A DNA stretch of 64,000 nucleotides, taken from contig CM070918.1 of assembly GCA_036417435.1 (NCBI GenBank), positions 33,115,523 to 33,179,522 of the forward strand, written 5' to 3'. Below the pieces are notes generated by a model. That model had not been told where the DNA came from and searched no databases. It saw only the letters and a list, made by a program, of their open reading frames with translations. The position numbers and the translations under genes are program-made. Shown in pieces: positions 1-12,100 of this stretch (its first letter is position 1; every line of letters starts with the position of its first letter). This DNA comes from Inia geoffrensis. Taxonomy: Eukaryota > Chordata > Mammalia > Artiodactyla > Iniidae.

Positions 1-184
1 AAAAAACAAGGTGCAGAATACTTGTTACTCTTTGCATAAAATGCTTACATAAAGGTAGACTATCTCTGGAAAGATTCAAGAACAGTTACTTCTTTAGGAG
101 GGAAAGTTTGGATGTCCAAGTAATAGGAGAGAGACAGACTTTTGCAGGGTTAGACTTTTTTTTATACACTTCCCCCCCCGCCCG

Positions 185-300
185 CCATAGTAGCAGTATT
201 CATAATCACCAAAAAGTAGAAACAACACAAACGTCTGTCAGCTGATGAATAAACAAAATGTGGTATATCCATATAGGCATGTAAGTAGAAGAGCTGGGTC
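185..300 (+). repeat. Old LINE-1 3'-end fragment
   Basis: The segment with 'aaaaagtagaaacaacac' and 'aacaaaatgtggtatatcc' resembles the widely conserved L1 3' region and is also similar to 16900-16990 in this window. It is short and diverged. Confidence 0.55.
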
Positions 301-2025
301 AAAGGGGATTTGAAGAGAAATCAGTTTCGATTCTAGGAATCGTAACTCAAGAGGGTAGTTAGTGTTCAAATATTGTCAAAAAACTTTGTGAAAAGTTGAT
401 TTCTATACTATGGCTCAGCAACCAGCCTTGATTCTGTTTGTGCCCATCCCTTTTCAATCCATGTGGAATAATTTGTTTTAAGACTCATTCCTCCCCCCAA
501 CCCTACCCCTCAGCCACTAATGATGGAGCAATTATGTGGTTCCACAGTAATTTTAACACCATCTTCTAACCCAGCTGTGCGGTGGCAGTGTATCTGCAGG
601 GCAGGAATGTGGCTTACAAGGGACAATATCAGGTTGCCCCTAATTATTTTAATGTCTCCTGTGAAATGATAAATGAAGTTTACAGTTATAATAAAAGTAA
701 ACCAAGTTCCCCCAAGGTATAAAGAGTTTGCAAGGAAAATTCATGTAGTCAGATATAACTTTTTTTTTTTAAAGCATCCTTCATTGGGAGTTTGAAAACC
801 TATCTGCAGGTTTTTTGTTTTGTTTTGTTTTATTTTTAATGTAGGCATTTATTTGATGAAGCCCAGTAAGGATGAATAAAGTATGAAAATGTTATAAGAT
901 TTATTGATCCTCCTCCGGGAACTTAACACTTTTTGGTATAATTGAAAAAATTCTTCCAAGTTTTACATCTGTGTGCACGCTTTATAATACTAACTTCATG
1001 TAATTTACAAAATATTTGCTGGGATTTTTCCTGGTCTTAGGAGGTCCCAAAATTTGGCTGTAACTCCTGCTTTTATTATTTGGTGCCACTTGGGTTCTTA
1101 TCTTTCCCAATCACTGTAAATCCTCCAGTGAGCCCCACACGTACTAGGTAAGACTGCCATCTTGAGAGGTGAGCGGTTTCCGTTCACAATATATTTGATA
1201 CTGTGCCCACGATTATAATTTAGATGTCTCTTTGAAAGAGAGCACATTGGGCTCAATCTCACCATTTCCGCAGCTGGGAAATGTGGCATCATAGAAGCAG
1301 TGCCCCGTCTCCCTATATCAGAAGCTTTCTGCTCTCATATAAAGCTAGGCTTTCCATGTTGGGTTTCCTTCTAACTGGTAGGCAATCTGGCTGCTGTGGT
1401 TTCATTTAAAAGATACTCCACTTTCTTCATGTTCCTGCTGCTTGCTGCCTACTGACCCACAGCTAGAGGCTGCTCTTGCTGTGGTTTATCTGTTTGCATG
1501 ACAGGGCACCTTCCCTTATGCCACCGATGCCTTCGTTTATTTTTTATATCATATTTATATTGTTAGTGAACTGAGGCTGGAAGTGTCCATGACTTAAAGA
1601 AACCCTGCTGTGAATCCTCTTTCAGGTAGGTCCTATTGATGAATTTGATGTTTAGGTAGATTATTATTATTGTATTATTATTAAGTGATATCACTTATGG
1701 GTTTATACAAACCATCTATATGTACTGTTGAGTCTCTAAAGAACCACATGGCTGTTTTGAGTCAAACTGCCCCATAGTACAGCTGAGGCCCAATGAAGCC
1801 TAGAGAGTTTGTTGGCTTCTTCAAGATTACGAAGCTGCTTAATTACAGAGCTGAATCTGTAGTATAGAATTCAGATCCAGAGCTTGGATGAATTATGACA
1901 AATGGCACTCTGTTCAAATACCTCAGCAATGAAAGACTTTGGAAAAAAATGATGTTTAATTATTTAAAATTTTATTTACCTTCATTATAATCAAAGGAAG
2001 TAACAAATCTTCTTGTAAAATATTT
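301..2025. other. Intronic stretch without recognised gene
   Basis: No exon-like ORF with splice sites was seen. There is a TTTTG run near 810-830, a short ATT run near 1660-1682, and a diverged MIR-like segment on the - strand around 1775-1880. Confidence 0.6.
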
Positions 2026-2039
2026 CTAATAGTCTTTAT

Positions 2040-2219
2040 CTTTCAAAATTAATTAATTAATTATGGGTGCACCGGGTCTTAGTTGTGGCACGCGGGATCT
2101 TCATAGAAGCGTGTGGACTCGAAGTTGCGACATGCATGTGGGATCTAGTTCCCCGACCAGGGATCAAATCTGGGCCCCCTGCCTTGGGAGTCTTACCCAC
2201 TGGACCACCAGGGAAGTCC
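2040..2219 (-). mobile_element. CHR-type tRNA-derived SINE
   Basis: Read on the - strand, it starts GGGACTTCCCTGGTGGTCCA (tRNA-like head) and ends in an AATT-rich tail at 2047-2064. It is flanked by a perfect 14-bp target-site duplication, ctaatagtctttat, at 2026-2039 and 2220-2233. It is more diverged than the short-form copies elsewhere, so it is probably an older subfamily. Confidence 0.88.
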
Positions 2220-2233
2220 CTAATAGTCTTTAT

Positions 2234-4585
2234 TCTTCCAGGTGCCTCTACAACTTACCGGTAGTCTGACAATATATTGCTGATAGTGGTTTTTCCTTTT
2301 GATATTATTGTTAGATGAGACTGAAGGTGAAGTTGGGCTGGAACAGTTGTGCAAACACCATTTCAGGTGGCTATAGGCAAGCCAGAAGCCACATCTTTCC
2401 TAAGTTAAAAGGGCTGACCTTAGTTACTGCTGCTAGTTGGTGTGTACAGCATGTTTTAGAAGAAGTAGTTATTTTTAGCCGACTGACTATGACCAAGATT
2501 AATAGCTCTTGAAAGGGCTATAATGAAAGGCTGCCCCAACTGACTTCTACATTATTCTTTATTTATCCTGCTCTCATCCCCGTCACCTTTGGGCATCAGC
2601 CAAATGTCATTTGTGTGAGATTTGCCCCTTGGATGTGAAAGGCCTCTCTTTCTTAATAATGGGGGGTGATTGGGCTGCAAGGCTGAAGTACTTGGACAGT
2701 TGACACAACCCAGGGGATAAGCTTCCAGGTCTGTGGGAGTCACGGGAACAGGACACTCACTCCTGGGGTGGGGGTGGGGAGAGGAACATGAGAATATTCA
2801 GCTGTCTGATCCAGATCATTGAGATAGGGCCCCGTGTTCAGGTCCATATATCTCAGTGGCTCCTCTGTTTGGAGCATTTGCAAGTTTCTCATTCTGAAGA
2901 AGATTTTTTGCTGGACATTATCAACTATCGCTAGTTTTATAAAACTAGGAAATCTCTTTGTGGTAGTCACTGCAAATTAACTCCCAAACCCCTTCTTGCC
3001 TCCTCCTGTCATGGACTTTTCAGGACAGTTGGCTGCCCGGAATACAGACTGCATTTCCCAGCCTCCCCTGCAGCTCGGTGTGGCCACTGACTAAGAGGAT
3101 GTAGCCTGTGGCCATTTCTGGGATGTTTCCTTCAGAGAAAGCTGGTGTGTGCCCTTTGCCCTTTTCTTCTGAGGCCCTTTTTTAATCCCGCTGCTTGGAA
3201 TGTAAATGCTGTATTTGGATCTTGAGAGTGAGGGCCAGTCCTTAAGGTGGTGAGCTGGAAGGGGCTTGAGACTCTGAGGACAGCATGAGAACCACCTTAC
3301 CAGCCTGGTGAAGCCACTGCCATTTTGGATTTTCTGTCACTTGCAGCCAAACCTAGTCCTAGATCATACACGATTTCTGCACATTGCAGAAGAGGAAAAG
3401 AAATCCCAAGCCCGTAGATTTCCTTCTGTCATCCTGAATATTAATGTCAAAATTCAAACAGATCCCTAACTCTTCCTTCTTTCAGCTACTACAAATTAAA
3501 ACAACCTGTGACAATGATAATGCATTAATTTATTTAAGAACTAAAGACCTGAGAGGTATATGAGTATGAAAGATATATGAGAGATAGGGTAGCACAAAGA
3601 CTGGAACAGAATGTAACTCATTTAGGAAAGTGTTAACGGGGGCTGATCTTAATGGCCTTCTGTAAGAGTCAGGTCAGGGAGTGCTCACTGCCTTCCAGTG
3701 TTGAATCAGCAGCAGCTTCCTTTTTTAGGTTGTTGGAGGGCCTTAGGGATGTAACTTCATCTGCTTTCTTAAGGACTTGGGGAGCTTTTTAAAATTTTAG
3801 GTTGCAGTGTCAAGTCTATTCAATGCTTTCAGTTCCTTTGCTGGATACCGCTGTTTCTATTTTGCCTGACTCATTGGTTTTAGGCCATAATATTTGCATG
3901 TAGCCATCCCTTCTCTAATATGATCTGTATTAGATAACATGTACTATATTAGCTATTGTGCGTTGCAAATTATTATTAACACACCCTTTTAAAATAGATG
4001 CTGAGATGTGTAATTACTTTTCGTGATTTTTTAAACTTTTGGAGGAGAAAAATACAGCTGTTTGGTTCAGTTGTTCTTATTAGCATTTGTAACGTGAACC
4101 AAGAGAGAGGTTTTCTGTGCCGTGTTTTTCCTTGCTGTTTCTTTCCTTTTCATTTGAAGAATAGCAGGGTCTTGTCTTTTGTTCACACAAGTAAAAGTCC
4201 ATTCAGCTGGAAAACAGAATAGTGTGCTCTTTGTGTACTCAGAGCATCTGAATGCTTGTGGTCCCACACTAGTTGCTGTTTAACTATAATGAAATTGTGA
4301 CCAAAGGAGATAAATATTTAAAGGGTAAATGACAGGGCTGTTAATCCAAAAGCCAGTTTTGTAGCATTGTTGTTTTTAGCTAATAGGTATATAGCCAGGA
4401 GTCACGGAGATGACTTTTAACTCAGAAACAGAGCAAAACCTGTTTTCCAACCAGTTAAAAAACGTCATTGGATATTTTTAATGGCCTATCATTTTGTGTT
4501 TTCAAAAGTCACTTGAACATGTCTAAACTGTCTTCGGAAACTTCTAGGAATTTTCCTTATGTGTTTGCTAATCTTGGTCATGCCA

Positions 4586-4588
<3 letters not shown>
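2234..4588. other. Intronic stretch without recognised gene
   Basis: No exon was recognised. Around 2975-3345 the sequence ('gactgcatttcccagcctcc' and following) resembles an old mammal-wide interspersed repeat whose family I cannot name with confidence. The rest appears unique. Confidence 0.5.
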
Positions 4589-4662
<74 letters not shown>

Positions 4663-4689
4663 GAAAATATAAATTCATATATAGTATGA

Positions 4690-4781
<92 letters not shown>
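4589..4781. repeat. Compound (AT)n-(CT)n-(CA)n microsatellite
   Basis: About 34 AT units (4589-4657), a 35-bp AT-rich spacer, about 26 CT units with one interruption (4692-4745), then about 17 CA units (4747-4781). The long open frames across it on both strands are dipeptide-repeat artefacts. Confidence 0.98.
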
Positions 4782-4783
<2 letters not shown>

Positions 4784-4965
4784 CACCAAGTCTATTATCT
4801 AAGAAAAGAGACTTTAGGGCTTTTATAAGCCTATGAATTCAAAACTTGATCTGCCTTTACCCCTATAAAGCATGATTTGCTACCCTTTGGTGAAGGAAAA
4901 GCAGTTTTGAGAATTTCCTTTCCCTATCAGAATGCAAAGGACAAATCTCTGCTCCTTTCTCTCAT

Positions 4966-5133
4966 GCCTCTCTCTCTCGCTTCCGTTTCCTCTCTTTCCC
5001 TTCCTTCTTTTTTTCTCTTTTTTTCTTCTCTCCTTCCCTTTCTTTTTTTTCTTCTTCTCTTCTCCCTCCCTTTCTCTCTCCCCCTCCCTTCTCTCTCTGT
5101 CTCTGTCTCTCTGTGTCTGTCTGTCTCTCTCTC
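4966..5133. repeat. Long polypyrimidine (C/T) tract
   Basis: About 165 bp are almost all C and T on the + strand. The stretch from about 4987 to 5096 is essentially uninterrupted, and the 3' part becomes (TCTG/TCTC)n. It could adopt triplex (H-DNA) structure; that is inference from composition. Confidence 0.92.
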
Positions 5134-5134
5134 A

Positions 5135-5939
5135 GCTGAAGTTCTGCACTTGGGCATATGGCCCTTTGAGAAGAGCTGATTCTGGTTGTGGTGAGGGGAC
5201 TCAGATCTTGGAGGGAGGTTTATTTTGATACAGGATTTCACTTTTCTGTTGTTGCCGAGTGCTGGGGTCTGTTTGGTCTTATTTTACTGTTGTTCCATTG
5301 GCTGGATTATTCAGTCAGCTCTTTTCCAGGATATCCCAGAATAAAATAAAGCAAAGTATATTTAACAAATGTATTTTCCTTTTATGCAGTGACATCTCAT
5401 TATAGCAGGAAGCTTACACTTTACCTACCTAGGAGGGACAACAGGGCCTGGCGGTGCCAGTGCTAAAGTAAGAAGTACATATTACCACCTACAGGGGCCA
5501 GCTGCAACTTAGCTTCAGTGTGTGAATGTGGGCCCAGTGTTTGCAGATACTCTGAGTTTTCGAAGGAAGTTGAAAATGTGGATTTTCATTTGAAAGCTCT
5601 TTATTTTAAAGAGCAGTCTACTAATTGAAATTTCATACCATATGGTCCAAATATACCATATTTACTTCCTCAGACTGGAAGCAAATGAGGGTCTGCCCTT
5701 TGTGGTCTCTGTTATTTAGAGAGATTATATAATTGATGTCACCAGAGAAGGAGATGTGAGGATTCCTTTTCAAGGAAGTTGACCAGCCCAAAGAAAAATA
5801 TGTACGTTGACATTTGGGGATATCTAAAGAAAAGACCAGGTTTCCGTCATATAACCCTACAACAGGGTCCACCAGTTGACAAACTCATTTTCTGCACACA
5901 GTGCTTTCACTCCCATTTGGTTTGTCTCACTTGAAATTA
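5135..5939. other. Intronic stretch without recognised gene
   Basis: No exon or confidently named repeat was seen. Confidence 0.5.
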
Positions 5940-6840
5940 TGAATGGATAGGCAAGGATCACGAAACACTGTGTGTGGAATGCCCCCAACAAGAATGACAA
6001 CACAAAGCAAACAACAGAAGGAAGGGAACCTGGAGAAATAGGACAGTGTGGAGAACAGAAGACAAAACTTCAAAACAAATGATTAATATTTTTAAAGAGA
6101 TGAGGAAAGATGCTACATATATGAAACAGGAATAGGATATTAATAAAACGGAGCATTCATATTGTTAAGTTTGTTAGTTGTAATAGTGCATTGTGATTAC
6201 ATTTTTTAACAAAGGTTGTCCTTATGTATTAGAGATACATACCGAAGAATTACAATTGAATTATGACGCCTGAGGTTTGCTTTGAGGTAATTCAGAAGGA
6301 AAGGTAGGGTAAAGGAATAGAGAAGTTAAGATGAGCAAAATGTTGATAATTGTTGAAGCTGTGTAATAAGTACCTGAGGGCTTATTATTTAATTCTATGT
6401 TTGTGTGCTTGAAATTTTCCATTGTAAAATGTTAAAAAGTTGGGGGAGAGCATTTAGAGACCCAATTAAAAATACGATAGCAAAAGTTAAAATTTCAATA
6501 GGATTAGAAAATAAAGTAGAACTCAGAAAGTAGAACAAAAAGACAATGCAGTGGAAGATTAGAGAGGAAAGATACAAAATTAGGGTCAGCGCAAGTGGTC
6601 CAGCATCTGATTATATGGGTTGTAGAGTAAGAACCAAAAATATCAGAAGGAAGAAATTATCAAAGAAATAATACAAGGGAGCTTTCTTGATCTATAACAT
6701 GTGAATTTTGAAATTAAGAAAGCCCACTGAGTATCCAGCCCAAGAGCTGAAAAATGACCCTAGCAAGGCCCTTCTTCATGAAGTTACAGATACCCGGAGA
6801 AGAAAAGGCCCTAAGAGCTGACATGCAGCTCTTACTTATG
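5940..6840 (+). repeat. Diverged LINE-1/HAL1-like segment
   Basis: A-rich sequence on the + strand. Motifs such as 'atcaaagaaataatacaagg' (about 6659) and 'agcccactgagtatccagc' are typical of the ORF1 part of ancient L1/HAL1 elements. The reading frame is broken by many stops. Confidence 0.5.
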
Positions 6841-8712
6841 CCCTCCGCTGGGCTGGGTACTTAGGCTCCAGAACTCCCTGTGCCAACTGCTTTCAGACAG
6901 TAAACCATCTTTTGCTTGGTCAGGGCTGTGTGCTGGCTACCTGATGATTGGGATTCAGAGAAAGGACATGCTGTCTAATTTCTGTTCATAGGCTTCTAAC
7001 CAGGCTTCCTGTTTTCAGCTCCACTTCCGAAATGCACCTGCCATCAGAGGCCCCTGGTTGCTGTAATTCCTGAGCCTTTCTGGAGATGGTGGAATGGATC
7101 AGCTCCACCCGTATTCGTCTTCCTGTCTTCTTCCTCAACCCCTGCCCTGCCAGTAGGCTTCAACTTTTCCTGTTCTATTACATTAGTTTAACACCCCCTT
7201 TTCATCTTCCAAAACGTGGGGCTGACATCTTTTATCTGCTTATCTTTTCTCTCATTCGCTTTGTCCTTGAAGATTTGTATTGTTGTTTTGTTTTTGTTTT
7301 TTGGCTTACTTTGTCTTGATTTCTTTATAGGCATTTTCGTGAGATTTTTGGAGGGAGCTAAGAGCATGTTTTGTATCTGCCATGTTTAACCGGAAGTTAA
7401 TTTGTTGTGTTAATCATTCATCTGGGTATCAGAGTGTCTTTTCCTAAGGTTTATTTGAAAATCAAATTAAGAAAACAGAATGTAATAAGTAGAAAACAGT
7501 TTCTTCCTTGACTACCGTTGCTCAGATTGGCTTGAGTCTACCTACTGCGGCCCTCTAAGACTCCCGCTCAGTTTAGCAATGAGTTTCATTCTGTTTTGGG
7601 TCTCACTCTATGCATTGTCACCTAGCTAGGTTTCGTAGCCTGTGAACATACAATGATGTTGCAGTCTGCTTGTGTATTCCCTATGGCTCCTGATGAATTT
7701 GAATTCAGTACCTGCTGGTCAAAATATATACTCAATTTTTTTTTTTATTACTTTGCTTCTGTATGTGTTTTATGTGATTCTGTTGCAGTGTCCTCAGCCT
7801 ATTGCTCAGAGGTCAATAGGAAGGAGTAAGCATAGTGAGTAGACTTTGGGAGTAATATCATTCAGTTAAAAATATCATTGGCTTACAGCTTCAAAAGTAT
7901 TTCACTGAAATTGCAAATTTTCAGTTGTATTTAGAAAGAGGAGAACTGGAGACCTGACCAGTCATTATACTGAAAAAGGGGAAATCTGGGACTTGAGTTC
8001 TGATTTTAGACTTCCATAATAGTCTATTTCACAGTGCGTTTGCTTAGTGACTGTTACCTGTAACCAGGTACTTGCGTTCATCTTAGCTCATGCCTCTCAG
8101 CCTAGGATAGCTTCAGTTGTTGAGAGCATGCCCCTCTAGTATAAGTAACAATTCTGTCATTTTCTCTAAAGTCACCTTTTCTATTAAGGAAACTCTTTAA
8201 TAGTTCCACATATTCTGTAGTTATGCATTTCTGTGAGTGCTTACCAACCCCAGCACAGTGTTTAATAAATTACTGAACTTTGAAGAACCTTTGAGAAGCA
8301 AGGGCTTTAGGTGGCTGAGCAGCAGACATGCAGAATCTCTATCCTCCGGAGTATCTAACAGACAGAAATAGAGGCTTGATCAGACAATATAAGCATTGAG
8401 TGAATCATGGTAATACCATGAAATATTTACACCCAGAGAGCATGCTAGGGTGGGAAAGAGAGTGGGTGGGTTTTTGTCGTTTGGGGTTGAACCTGATGCC
8501 AAACAACTCACCACTCTATGATCTTAAAAGCAAAACAGAAAGAAAAAAAAAAGAGAAAAAGGAAGAAAGGAAAAAGAAAATGAAGGGAAAGAAAAGTTGT
8601 TGATTTGGTGATATTTTGTTGTTTGCAGTAGCTTTTCACAAGAGCAAGTCTCCTTTTGTAGACAGTAACCTTACAAAAAGCCAAGTTTTAACCAGTCCTT
8701 AAAAGAGACTAA
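6841..8712. other. Intronic stretch without recognised gene
   Basis: Mostly unique-looking AT-rich sequence. A purine-only A/G stretch lies at about 8536-8596. No exon was seen. Confidence 0.5.
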
Positions 8713-8728
8713 AAAGTCATGGTTTCTT

Positions 8729-8852
8729 ATTTTTAAAAAAATTTATTGAAGTATAGTTGATTTACAATGTTGTGTTAATTTCTGCTATATAGCAAAGTGA
8801 TTCAGTTATACATTTATATATTATTCAATTATATATATATTCATGACCATAT
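8729..8852 (-). mobile_element. Short truncated retroelement insertion, probably LINE-1 3' UTR
   Basis: It begins tttttaaaaaaatttattga and contains 'gatttacaatgttgtgttaa', a high-copy cetartiodactyl repeat sequence. It is bounded by a perfect 16-bp duplication, aaagtcatggtttctt, at 8713-8728 and 8853-8868, a hallmark of target-primed reverse transcription. Assignment to L1 is from memory. Confidence 0.75.
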
Positions 8853-8868
8853 AAAGTCATGGTTTCTT

Positions 8869-9703
8869 GCCATCACAAGTTTAAGGTTTTAATTTAATCA
8901 ATATCTCATTATTAAACTTGCCTTAAAAGCCCTCATTTTATTATCTGTAAAAATAGAGACTTGAATAGCAAAGAACCAAATAGCCTAATATGTTATTTCC
9001 AAACAATATATGTGATTTATCTATTTTTAATGCAATGCTATTTTAAATAGGTTTGTATTATATTTATTTAATAATGATCCACAGAGAAAGTTAATATAAT
9101 GGCAGCAGTATATGGATTACTTAGGACAGGTTTGGGAGATATTTTTCTGAGCTGATATATTTAGAGAATTTCGAATAAGTTCCAGTATAGAAAAGGGCTA
9201 AAGTGAACATGCCAGGCCAATTTGTTTTGCCACTCTGCCAGTACTTTGCATGTAAATTTTTCTTATAGTGATAAACCTTTTTAGATTTTGTGGTATTACG
9301 TAGTATTATTTGAAAATATTTATTGTTGATGATGAATAAATGTTGACAAGAAATAATTTGATTTATTAAATTTAATTTTACGCATGGTATATGTAAAAAA
9401 AAACCCCGCGGATTGTATCTGGGAGCTATTTTAATGTAGTGTTTTTGCTTTTGCTTTTTAGCAGTATTAGAATCGAATCATGTATTAATAAGGAAGCTCA
9501 GATTGACCACAGACACAGACATTGGCCTTTCAAGGGGATCATCTGACTTTGGTATCTGTCATGAGCTCTCTGGATGTTTGAGATGAGTTATGCTAAACAA
9601 AATTATTTGTCCCTGAGATCACATTGTCCTAAACTGACAAATTTCTGTCACTTGTAAAGTCAAAGTAATAATGTTGGAAGGGAAATTTGGTGAAACTTTA
9701 CTT
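8869..9703. other. AT-rich intronic stretch without recognised gene
   Basis: No exon or named repeat was recognised. Confidence 0.5.
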
Positions 9704-9718
9704 TACAATTGTAATATT

Positions 9719-9933
9719 ATTATTATTATTAATATTTTTTTGCGTTTACACGGGCCTCTCACTGCTGTGGCCTCTCCCTTTGCGGAGCCCAGGCTCTGGA
9801 TGCGCAGGCTCAGCGGCCATGGCTCACGGGCCTAGCCGCTCCGCGGCATGGGGGATCTACCCAGACCGGGGCACGAACCCATGTCCCCTGCATCAGCAGG
9901 AGGACTCTCAACCACTGCGCCACCAGGGAAGCC
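9719..9933 (-). mobile_element. CHR-type tRNA-derived SINE, short form
   Basis: The - strand reads from GGCTTCCCTGGTGGCGCAGT (pol III A box) through the B-box region to a tail seen as tattattattatt on the + strand. It has a 15-bp target-site duplication, tacaattgtaatatt, at 9704-9718 and 9934-9948. Confidence 0.95.
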
Positions 9934-10179
9934 TACAATTGTAATATTTCGTCCATAGATTATAAGTAAGGGAACTTTTAAAGGAGTTTTCTATTTATAA
10001 TGTGGGATTCCATTGCGTACAAAGAAGTTTATGGCCTAAGAATCCATTATCAGTGAAATGTGGTATGGACCTATTTGTGAAAGGATGTATTAATCCCCAA
10101 ATTGAAACAGTAGAAGTAAGATAATATTGGTATGCTTGTTATTTTTGTTGCTAAAATGAAGACTTGGCAAGAATTGGGA

Positions 10180-10378
10180 TTGTAGGGTTTGAATGATGTG
10201 GATTTAAATCCTGCCTCTGCCACTTATTTGTCTTCTGGCAAATCATGGGCCTGACTCAGTTTTCTCATCTCCAAAAGTGGAGTAATGATAACTTACATCC
10301 CAGTGAAAAAGCTTCTAAGCATTCAGCACAATACTTGGTCCGTGGGATATACTCCATAAACATTAGCTTCTTTTCCTT
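10180..10378 (+). repeat. MIR element
   Basis: Contains 'aaatcctgcctctgccactt' and 'gactcagttttctcatctcc', then a tail resembling the MIR 3' core ending near 'ccataaacattagctt'. This is an ancient mammal-wide SINE in the sense orientation. Confidence 0.8.
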
Positions 10379-10479
10379 TCTTCTTCAGTTAGACCCAAAA
10401 GGTTTTATCTAGGAAGTGAGGAAGTGAGGCATTTAGAAGTTCTTGACTGATGGAGGGAGAACTACGTGAGATTGGTGAG

Positions 10480-10483
<4 letters not shown>

Positions 10484-10518
<35 letters not shown>

Positions 10519-10533
10519 CGTGTGTGTGTGTGT
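10484..10533. repeat. (TG)n microsatellite
   Basis: About 25 TG units with two CG interruptions (gcgtgcg). Confidence 0.97.
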
Positions 10534-10819
10534 TTTGTGTTGTGATGGACAGATAGGGAAAGGAAGGATTGAATTCACTGATCATTTGTAGAGGCAAAGG
10601 TGATATTGGCAATTTGAGACTTCTTCTGAACTTCCACTGTCACATTTGCTGCTCAGAATTGGTCTAGAGAGCATGTGCACAGTTGAGAATTGATTTCTTT
10701 GTGCGTCTTCTTGAATATCTCACTCTTTTCACGTGCAAAATGTTAGAAATGTGTGATATTTCTATAGGGCACGTCAAAGGTTTACCTGTTCTTAAATTCT
10801 ATCTCTGACCATATATGCT

Positions 10820-11266
10820 CAGTGCTATACTGTACTCTGGGAATTCAGTGGTGACAAACAGACCAAAGTCCCTCCTCTGATGGAGGTTAACATTCTATTA
10901 GAGGAAGAAAGGCACTAAACAATATTTAAGATGATAATGAATAAGGCATGTTTACTAGATAAACAGTATGGTACAATGACTGAGGGAAGGGACCTGCTGT
11001 GGAGAGAGTGGCCTGAGGTTGGCTTTTGATGTGAGATCTGAAGGATAAGGAGGGTGTTCATTCCAGCCACAGGGGCACGGCACGTAGGAGGAACTCAGAT
11101 GCTCGGTGGCCAGACGTTAAGGAGAAAGAGACAAAAGGGGGAAGGAATGAGGCCAGATCACTTTAAGGCCTCTAGACCGTGGTAAAGATTTGGGTTTAAT
11201 GCCACACCTGATGGGAACCCACTGGAGGGTTTGAAGATGGAGTTTGTGTGCGCACGCGCGCGCGTG

Positions 11267-11311
<45 letters not shown>

Positions 11312-11740
11312 TGTGGTGGGATCTGATCTGCATTTTGTCAAGATCACTCTGGCTGCTGTGTGGGGAATAGTGGAGGGCCAGGGTAGAATGAGGAAGAGAA
11401 ATCAGGGGGAGAGCTAAGCTGATAGCTTGGCCCAGGTGGTGATTATGGAGGTGGAGAGAAGGGGGAAGGATTTCGAATATATTTCAGAGGCAAAGCTGAC
11501 AGGGTTTGAAAGGGTTTTGAAAGAAAAGAGGAATCAGGGATAAATTCCACGTTTTGAGCTTGATGGATCGCATTGTGACCATTTACTGAGATCAGAAGAC
11601 TGAGGAACAAGCAGCCGTGGGTGTGAAGTCAGGTGTTCTCCTTTGGACGTTCACATATCTGGGGCCGTCATTTAGGCTGTGGCGCAGGGAGAATCTGGAG
11701 GTCGGGGCTGGAGATAGAAATTCTGAGTCATCAGTGTAGA
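10820..11740 (-). repeat. LINE-2 fragment, antisense
   Basis: 'ctgatggaggttaacattct' near its left end is the reverse complement of the L2 3' end (agaatgtaagctccatgagg in the consensus). 'aagatcactctggctgctgt' (11340) and 'gagtcatcagtgtagagcc' (11725) also fit an antisense L2. A (GT)n repeat has expanded inside it at 11243-11310. Confidence 0.65.
11243..11312. repeat. (GT)n/(GC)n alternating purine-pyrimidine tract
   Basis: A run of gtgtgcgcacgcgcgcgcgt followed by gcatg and about 20 TG units. Alternating purine-pyrimidine sequence with a CG core is the classic Z-DNA-forming class. Confidence 0.96.
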
Positions 11741-12000
11741 GCCAATGGGTTTAAGCCTGGGAACTCCTCTCCTCGTGAATCCTTGTTCCTCCTTAGGTTG
11801 TAAGGAATCTTTAGGGCCCAGCTTTCCTGAGTTACTGTTACCCCTTCACCTTTCCTGTCTCTGGGTTTCAGTACCAGACTGTCTCCAAGCCCCACAAAAG
11901 CGTTCCTCCCAGGCAAAAACAGAAGATGACACACACCATGAACCAGATTTTCCATGACAGACTTATAAGGAACAAGATCATCGCATTGTTCCTCCTGCTA

Positions 12001-12095
12001 CTTAAAATAAAGGTAATATTGATTTTAGAGTAGCAGTTCAGGTCCTAAGGCGTGATATTGATTAGGCGTCTGATGAGAATTTGCAGGGTAGCCTT
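12001..12095 (+). promoter_or_regulatory. FTO: Conserved intron-1 block with the rs1421085 orthologous site
   Basis: The run TAGCAGTTCAGGTCCTAAGG (12031-12050), followed by TGATATTGATT and TCTGATGAGAATTTG, matches the flanks of human rs1421085 as I recall them with only a few substitutions. The variant base aligns to T at 12056, the human non-risk allele. In human the T allele lies in a motif bound by the repressor ARID5B, and the C allele disrupts it and de-represses IRX3/IRX5 in adipocyte precursors (established). The core ATATTGATT is intact here at 12055-12063, and an identical 9-mer sits at 12016-12024. Regulatory activity in this species is inferred. Confidence 0.82.
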
Positions 12096-12100
12096 CCCCA

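Noticed and set aside
4468..5241. Several open frames of 70-104 codons on both strands
   Set aside because: They are translations of dinucleotide and pyrimidine repeats (IYIYIY, RERERE, VCVCVC), not genes.
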